A stretch of DNA of 64,000 nt, taken from positions 34,256,133 to 34,320,132 of the forward strand of contig CM059975.1 in assembly GCA_030490835.1 (NCBI GenBank), in the 5' to 3' direction. How positions within the stretch are numbered: the stretch's first letter is position 1; the number at the start of each line of letters is the position of its first letter. Positions 57,142 through 64,000 of this stretch are shown piece after piece. Source of the stretch: Annona cherimola. Lineage: Eukaryota > Streptophyta > Magnoliopsida > Magnoliales > Annonaceae. Position numbers and translations under genes: made by a program. The notes under the pieces were generated by a model, which searched no databases, was not told where the DNA came from, and saw only the letters and a program-made list of their open reading frames with translations.

Positions 57142-57609
57142 GGATTTTTTTACATTTTAAACTCTTTAACTTTGCCTATTTATATTTTAAACTCCAAAGT
57201 TCAGCCGTTTGCATTTTAAACTCTGAAAACATTGATTCCTTTACATTTTAAAGCCTGGCACATAACGACATTAAAAACCATTGCTAATCCATGCAAAATG
57301 ACGTAAATACCCTCTAATATTTAAAAAAATATTTTTTGTGTTTTAAACTTGATTATTGGCTTTCTTTATTTTATTATTAGAGGCTTCAATAACATCTTCA
57401 CATTTGATATAGATTTGGGTTTTTTTAGAAAAAAATATTGGAAGGTATTTATGTCATTTTGCATGAATTAATAGTAGCTTTTAACGCCTTTATAAGTTAG
57501 GGTTTAAAATCAAATAAACCAAAATTTTGGGGTTTAAAATGTAAACGGTTAAACTTTAGGATTTAAAATGCAAATAGGAAAGTTAGAGGGTTTAAAATGC
57601 AAAACATCC
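57142..57609. mobile_element. Mutator-type foldback element (468 bp) with repeat-rich arms
   Basis: Inverted arms of about 170 bp start GGAT(T/G)TTTT and contain about four tandem units of the form CATTTTAAACTCTNAAACTT each. Flanks TCATTTTTA (57133-57141) and TTATTTTTA (57610-57618) match at 8 of 9 positions, fitting a 9-bp Mutator-type duplication. There is no transposase. Unlike 4739-6006 in sequence but alike in architecture. Confidence 0.75.
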
Positions 57610-57640
57610 TTATTTTTACCATCTTAGTTTTTTTTAGTTA

Positions 57641-58950
57641 AGTCTACAATTAGGTCTATTTTCATCAATCTATTAAATCTATAATTCGAATTTCTTCCAT
57701 AACCATCTATATTCATTTCAAATATTCTAGGCATCTCATCCATATATACACACATACCATAAATTATCCTAAAGTGAGCCTCATTATTAGTTCAAATTTA
57801 CATATATGAGTCAAATTTCAAATGCTCACAATATAATTAATCCAAAAAATCTAATATGTTCAAAATCATTTAAGAAACATATAGGAATCTGTCTCAAACT
57901 TTTATCAAGCATTTATAAAAATTTACTTCATCAATTCTTTCTAGCTAGAATTATCATATTCACTATAATTTACACAAATTTTCACTTATCTAGCTCTTAA
58001 TTCATTTGAAGTCTACAATAAAGCCTATTTTCATTAATCTATTAAATCTACTATTCAAATTTCTTCCATAATCATTTATATCTATTTCAAATATGCTGGG
58101 TAGGGGAGTTAGTGGTCATGGTTAACCCATCAACCCGCTCGTCCAACTCATTTATAAATGAGTTTGAGTTAGAATATTTGAATAAATGAGTTACAATCCG
58201 TCAACCTATTTAATCATTTATTTAAATAAACGAATTAGGGTTAAGATTTTATAACCTGTCAAACCGTTTGGTAATCCGTTTAACCCATTTAACCCGTTCA
58301 ACTCATTTAACTCATTTAACCCATTGAAGTTTTATATATGAATGTAAATCCTTTGGTTATTTTTTCCTTTAAGTCTTTCTCCCAGTACCTAATTTTTATT
58401 TTTCTATTTTTGCCCTAATTTCATTTTTCACTATTGCTCCATTTCTATTTTCTCTACCTCGAAAATACTCTCTCGTCTCTCCTTGCAAAATCATCGTCTG
58501 TCATAGTTTAGGCCTTCGGGTTGTTTACTATGCAACTCGTTAACAATCTGCTAACCCATTGGGGTTTTTTAAACGAGTTAATAAACGGATTAAGGTTAAG
58601 ATATTTTAAATGGAGTAGGATTAAGATTAGGCTCCAACCCGTCCAAGTCGATCCGTTAATACCCTTAATTCTAGGCATCTCATCCATGTATACACACATA
58701 TCAAATTAAATTACCTCTAAGTGAGCCTCATTATTAGTTCAAATCTACATATATGATTCAAATTTCAAATGGTTGCAATATAATTAATCCAACAGGTCTA
58801 ATATGTTCAAAATCATTTAAGAAACATATAGGAATCCATTTCAAACTTCTATCAAGCCATTTATCAAAATTTGTCTCCTCAATTCTTACCAGCTAGGATT
58901 ATCATATTCACCATAATTTACACAACTTTTCAGTTATCTAACTCTTAATT
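57641..58950. repeat. Tandem duplication of about 367 bp, second copy split by a MITE
   Basis: Copy 1 is 57641-58007; copy 2 is 58008-58100 plus 58668-58950. Shared blocks include AAATCATTTAAGAAACATAT and GTGAGCCTCATTATTAGTTC. No coding potential. Confidence 0.85.
58101..58667. mobile_element. hAT-type MITE (567 bp) in the duplicated segment
   Basis: Ends TAGGGGAGTTAGTGG and, reversed, TAAGGGTATTAACGG. Flanking 8-mers ATGCTGGG (58093-58100) and ATTCTAGG (58668-58675) match at 6 of 8; the intact copy of the target near 57725 reads ATTCTAGG. Rich in AACCCGTT/AACCCATT words. The tandem copy gives an empty-site control for the insertion. Confidence 0.75.
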
Positions 58951-59029
58951 TTAATACTTTAAAAACCTCTTATTTTTTAAAAATATTACTATTATATGGC
59001 CTCCCATGTTACATGACGAGCTGCGTATA

Positions 59030-60594
59030 TGTCAATTAAAATGCTCGCTATTTACACAAGTATACGTGTCGTGTCAAGTAATAAAGAGTGAGTAGAGTAT
59101 CATTTTCACGAGAAATTATTAACTGGAATTATTAATTAGTTTAATTGCTTTCCGTGGAAAGAGAATTCTGAGTTTGAATTTAAAATTAAAGCTAACAAAC
59201 GCAACAGGAAATCAGAGTAGAGTCCACGGAATCGCTGGAATACTAGAAACGGGTTTAACAATTAGGGATAACAGATGGATAAATCGGAATCCTTGAATCT
59301 AAATTATATTGCTTTAGTTCTTTTTCATTGGATTGTGCATGGATTTACTAGCCCAAGTTCAATAATCTTTATATATATCTTCCAACACTATATAAAGCTA
59401 ATTACACCCTATTTAATTGCTATGTTCTCATGCCATTAAATTAAGTAAAATTAATAAGTTCATAACCTGTTTAGTGACTACACAGGGTCTAACGGTATAT
59501 TCCTATCCGTTAAACAACTCTCCTTAACAAAGAGAAAACTTATGCCTTGCACATGGATCTAGCAGAGATTTTCCTCTTCCTAGGATAAATCAAGCAATGA
59601 AATCATCTTACAAGGTAACTAATCTTATAAAAAGCATTAAAACTACACATGCAAAGGTAAATCATACACAATCATATATAAAATCAAATATTCATTCCTG
59701 AAGTTCAAAGAACAAAGACAATATAGATTAAAATTCAATTCATCATAACTATCGATCTAATGGAGGTTTAGTTCAAAGACATGATCATGACATCCATTAC
59801 ATCCATATTAAAAGTATCCATGAAAGTAGAGAAAGAAAAATAGAAAGAATAAGAGAAAATTAGTTTTCCGGTGGCTTCCACCAACGGAGTTGAATCCTCT
59901 TTTCAATCTGTGCTTTGAATCACGATTTCGTCTTTCTCTTATGTGAAATTCCGTTTATGGGCTCTCTCCTCTCCTTCTCTCGCGCACGAACCCCTAGGAG
60001 CTATTTATAGAATCCAATTGCGCAGCCTACGCACTGAAAATTGCGCATACGGATGCGTATTGGCACCAACTCTCTGTGTGTTGGACAACTTGGAGATTTT
60101 CTGCAAATCCTAAGAATTCATGCCTTGGCGCCTAGGCGCCACCTCTCTGGAAGCAGTATGAATTATGGTTTCAAAACTTTCTGAATTTGGCTGCATGTTG
60201 ATGAAGTGGCGCCTGGGCGCCCCTGGCTGGCGCCTAGGAGCCAACTCACTAGAAACTCTTTGTGTGTTGAATTGTGCTGGTGTCATGGCAAGGGCACGTA
60301 GGGTGGCGCCTAGGTGCCATCCACCTGCCTTGTGACTTGTTTCGATTTGCATTTCACTCACCCGCATGCCTTCATGTGTCCCGTCCTTCCTGTAAAAGAT
60401 GGAAAAACTAAGTAAATGGACTAAAAATGCTTAATTACTGCTGAAAATGCACAAAAAACTAAATAATGCTCCTAAAATGCAAAGTGAGTGAAAATTAAAC
60501 TAAATGAATGAAAACTAAGCCTAATATGTCGGATTAACGCACAAATAAAGTCTGAAATGGGTCATGATAACTCGTATTTTTACGAGTTATCGCA
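59030..60594 (-). repeat. 3' LTR of an Athila/Tat-type gypsy
   Basis: On the minus strand it starts TGCGATAACTCG immediately after a purine tract (TTTAAGTTTGAGAG, complement of 60595-60608). The left end is not defined because the second LTR is outside the window; 59030 is an estimate from a TG near a sequence change. It contains a perfect hairpin at 60566-60591 and a GGCGCC-rich block at 60120-60325. Confidence 0.55.
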
Positions 60595-62130
60595 CTCTCA
60601 AACTTAAATGTTGCTAGTCCTCGAGCAACACTGAAAACATAATGAATAAATGAATGAATGAATGAGTGAGTGCAGATTTTTCCAACTCCGTTTGCTTCCT
60701 GTTATGCTTTGATCAATCCACTTATCTATTCATCAAGGTCAAGAGTAATCTAACTTGAAAAATCATCCATTACACAAAACGAGGCATGCCTTTTCGTTCT
60801 TAAACCAAGTTACATGTCGTGCCCAAATTCCTTAGTACATGGTCATAATTCAACATGTTAATATTCCATTGGATGAGAGAACTGGTTAAAAAATTGGAAA
60901 CAGGCAAACCAAGGTTTAAGCTGAACTAACTGGTCACAGAAAATAATAATAAGTCACTTGATTCAATTTCTACCAACTGCACATTCTTTTTCCCCCCAAA
61001 CTTATTGCAAAAATTCTCCTCACCATATTTCAAGATATCTGGAGATCTGTTCATTTTTTTGGCCCCTCACCATATTTCAGAGTATCTAGGGAGAATTTTA
61101 ATTTTAATGCTTTATTATTGTGATTGTCCTTTACTTTTTTACACGAACCTTGTCATTTATTAATGCCAAGTCCCAGTTACTCAGCTTAGGTCAACCACCC
61201 CCTTTTTATTTTTTTGATGCCTTGTTAGGGGTACTGAACATGCTTGTGTGATTTATGTGAAATAATACTATTTCTGGACCCATTAAAGTACTTGGTCAGC
61301 ATTTATTTAGTTCAATTCTCATCATCTCAGTCAGAAAGATATACATGTGATTGAATTAGAACAATGTATTATGAAATCCCTTTTTAATTCTTTCAGATGT
61401 CAATTTCAACTTGCTTTTATACTTGGTTTTTAATTTGAATTGCCCATTCTTTCATGAATTCAATTTCAAGTGGATATTAATCACAACCCTGCATATTTTC
61501 AATAAGATGGATTGAACAAAAATAACTATCATTAGCTGGAATTGACATAACATGCAACATAAAATGGAACATGAAAAACTAACCTACGGTTGAGAATTAT
61601 ACACCCCCCCAAACTTGAGAGATGCATTGTCCTCAATGCATGATGACCTAGAATGAACTACTAATGAAAATACAATGGAAAGAAAAAATAAAGAAAATAA
61701 AATAAAATAATAAAAAAATTGAAAGGACCAAGACTCCCTCAAGAATCGGACTCGGTGGCGTCCTCGTCCTCGCTATCAGCGAGTTGGGGCTGGGATGGCT
61801 GCCCGAAACAGGCTCGGATCATGATCTCTTTGATTCTAAGCTCCAAATCTTCTTCCTAAAAATAAAAACAAAAACAAAAATCAAAATGAAAATGAGTGAT
61901 GATTGTCTCCCATCCAGCGCTAAGTTTAACTTCCTCCACCCGACGTTCTCACTGTTCAATCCTCTTTCAGTTCCACCACCTCCTTGCAACGCCGAAAAAT
62001 CATCTCCCATATAATGCTTAAGACGTTGCCCTTTCACGACAAAACTATTGCCGGATGCTTCGTTGAATATTTTCACTGCTCCATGCTCAGTCGCCTTTAT
62101 CACCACGAATAGACCCGACTATCTGGATTT
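60595..62130 (-). other. 3' untranslated region of the Athila/Tat-type gypsy
   Basis: Non-coding apart from the decayed pol tail near 61820-62106. A second polypurine-like tract, TCAAGTTTGGGGGGGTGT on the minus strand (about 61601-61618), lies 1 kb inside the one bordering the LTR. Confidence 0.55.
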
Positions 62131-64000
62131 GAATTTTCCTGGAAATAGTTTTAATCTTGAATTAAAAAGCAAAACTCTTTGACCTGGTTCGAATTTTCGT
62201 GCTAGAATCTTTTTATCATGCCATTTCTTCACTTTTCTTTATAGATCCTGGCATTTTCATAAGCTTGCATCCGGAATTCGTCCAACTCATTGAGTTACAG
62301 TAATTGACGTTTCCCTGCTTGTTACATGTCCAGATTTAGTTTTTTAATCACCCAATACGCATTGTGCTCCAACTCCAGCGTCAGATGACAGGCTTTTCAT
62401 AAACCAGTTAGTAGGGAGACATTCCAAACTGAGTTTTATAAGCAGTTCGATACGCCCATAGTGCATCGTCCAGTTTGACAGACCAGTCTTTTGCGAGATG
62501 ACCCGATCGTTTTCTCCAGAATTTGCTTTAATTCCCTGTTGGCCAACTCAACCTATCCATTAGCTTGTGGATGATAAGCTGTTGTCACTTTATGGTGTAC
62601 GCCATATTTGTGCAAAATTACCATGAACTGCTGGTTGCAGAAATGGGATCCTTCATCCCTAATAATCACCCGAGGCGTGCCGAAACGGGTAAAGATGTTC
62701 TTCTTGATGAATTTGAGAACTGTTTTGACGTCGCTTGCTTGAGTCGGAATTGCTTCTACCCATTTGAAAACATAATCAACAGCAACCAGAATATATTGGT
62801 TTCCAAAGGAGGGAATGAATGGACCCATGAAGTCGATACCCCAAACATCGAATATTTCTAGCTCAATGATATTAGTGAGAGACATTTCATGTCTTTTGAA
62901 AATATTACCTGTCCGTTGGCATTGATCGCGCCTTTTGGCATAAATATGAGCGTCTTTAAATAGAGATGGCCAGTAGAATCCCGATTGAAGTATTTTTGCC
63001 GCAGTCTTGTCTCATTGAAAGTGACCCTCATACGGAGATGAATGGCAGCTCTGCAGTATTGATTCCTGTTCACACACTAGAATACATCTCTGATATAAAT
63101 GGTCTGGGCATTGCTTGAATAGATATGGGTTATCCTAGAAATAGAATTTAATGTCGTGAAGAAACTTCTTCCTTTAGTATGAATTCAACTCTAGAGGCAA
63201 CATTTCGCTGATGATGTAATTGACGGTTTGCATACCATGGGGGACTGCCTGGGGAGATAGAGAATAGCGGCTCATCAGGGAACATTTCCCGAATTTGCTC
63301 TGTATCGTGGGTTAACTGATATCCTTCAAGGCGGGATAAATGGTCAGCGACTAGATTTTCAGCTCCCTTACGGTCTTTGATATTGAGGTTGAACTCCTGT
63401 AGTAGTAAGACCCACCGAATCAAGCGTGGTTTTGCATTTTTTTTCTCGATCAAATATTTGATGGCTGAATGGTCTGTGTAAACGATCACTTTGGTGCACA
63501 CTAGGCAGGCTCTGAATTTGTCGAATGCAAATACCACCGCTAGCAATTCCTTTTCGGTCGTAGTATAATTCATTTGTGCCTCGTTCAATATTTTACTAGC
63601 GTAGTAGATGGAGTGAAAAACCTTATTCTTTTGTTGTCCCAGTACCACTCCCGCCGCGTAGTCGCTCTCATCGCACATCAATTCGAATGGGAGGTTCCAT
63701 TCTGGAGAAATAATAATTGGCGCAGATACCAATTTCATTTTCAGCTCCTGGAATGCCTCCATGCATTCGCTGGTGAATTCAAATGGTGCATCTTTCTCGA
63801 GCAACGAACATAGCGGCTTGGCTATCTTTGAGAAGTCTTTTATGAATCGCCTGTAGAACCCCGCATGTCCCAGAAAACTGCGAATGCCTTTAACTGAGGT
63901 AGGTGGAGGCAATTTTTCGATCGTCTCGATTTTAGTTTTGTCCACTTCAATTCCCTGTGACCAAGTACAATGCCCTCCTGCACTATAAAATGACACTTTT
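61819..64000 (-). pseudogene. Athila/Tat-type gypsy pol (RT end, RNase H, integrase), incomplete at the window edge
   Basis: Minus-strand order. 63996-63148: RT connection ([19 protein letters not shown]), then RNase H with [52 protein letters not shown] and [13 protein letters not shown]; this 282-codon frame is open. 63073-62858: integrase zinc-finger region, broken. 62885-62553: integrase core with WGIDFMGPF (first Asp), IIRDEGSHF (second Asp) and AYHPQANG, then a TAG in place of Gln just before the catalytic Glu. Further down come [27 protein letters not shown] and PGKW-type remnants in shifting frames. The RT catalytic core lies beyond position 64000. Confidence 0.85.

Noticed and set aside
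62565..62861. 98-codon plus-strand frame, also 63574-63813
   Set aside because: Antisense shadows of the Athila/Tat-type integrase and RNase H.

Overview
The window is nuclear DNA of a flowering plant. The evidence is a split gene with GT-AG introns for a plastid-targeted ribosomal protein, plus plant-type Ty1/copia and Ty3/gypsy retrotransposons, LINE and tRNA-SINE remnants, and several miniature DNA-transposon families. The species cannot be told from the sequence. The only host gene I can support is RPL6 (plastid ribosomal protein uL6c), on the minus strand at 11522-15585. It has three exons and a 225-residue product. Everything else is transposable-element sequence, mostly decayed, or AT-rich spacer.

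Layout. 1-2833: the 5' end of a minus-strand copia-type LTR element (LTR 2374-2833, iMet primer-binding site at 2359), with a GC-rich leader and three strange hairpins. 2834-11150: a DNA-transposon graveyard. It holds a SINE fragment, foldback elements, a Mutator-type foldback element with a hAT-type MITE inside it, a shredded hAT (DUF4371-type) transposase, and five copies of one MITE family. 11522-15585: RPL6, with a SINE and duplicated splice-site sequence in intron 2. 16004-16620: a sixth copy of the MITE and a foldback element. 17700-20960: the 5' half of a dead LINE. 20963-53760: a stack of LTR retrotransposons. In order these are a minus-strand Tat/Athila-like element with a tRNA-Asp primer-binding site; a minus-strand LTR starting at 24929; a plus-strand 4.8-kb solo gypsy LTR (25641-39050) containing a nearly complete copia element (25866-34476, perfect 5-bp target duplication); and a rearranged minus-strand chromovirus-like gypsy (40942-53760), one of whose LTRs contains an antisense solo LTR. 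53761-55340: LINE post-RT and RNase H remnants, possibly the other end of the same LINE. 55345-58950: foldback elements, including a Mutator-type one, and a tandem duplication broken by a hAT-type MITE. 59030-64000: the 3' LTR and pol of a minus-strand Athila/Tat-type gypsy that runs off the window.

I found no intact undescribed gene system. The most unusual material is non-coding structure: three hairpins with related loops and base-paired but different stems at 1-240; arrays of short self-complementary motifs inside LTRs (GTCGAC in the copia LTR, GGACAT..ATGTCC in the solo LTR, GGCGCC in the Athila-type LTR); a triplicated primer-binding-site region; an LTR-in-LTR inverted arrangement able to make double-stranded RNA; and copies of an exon-end/5' splice site scattered in an RPL6 intron. 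Coordinates of ancient elements are approximate unless target-site duplications are given. All similarity statements were made by eye.
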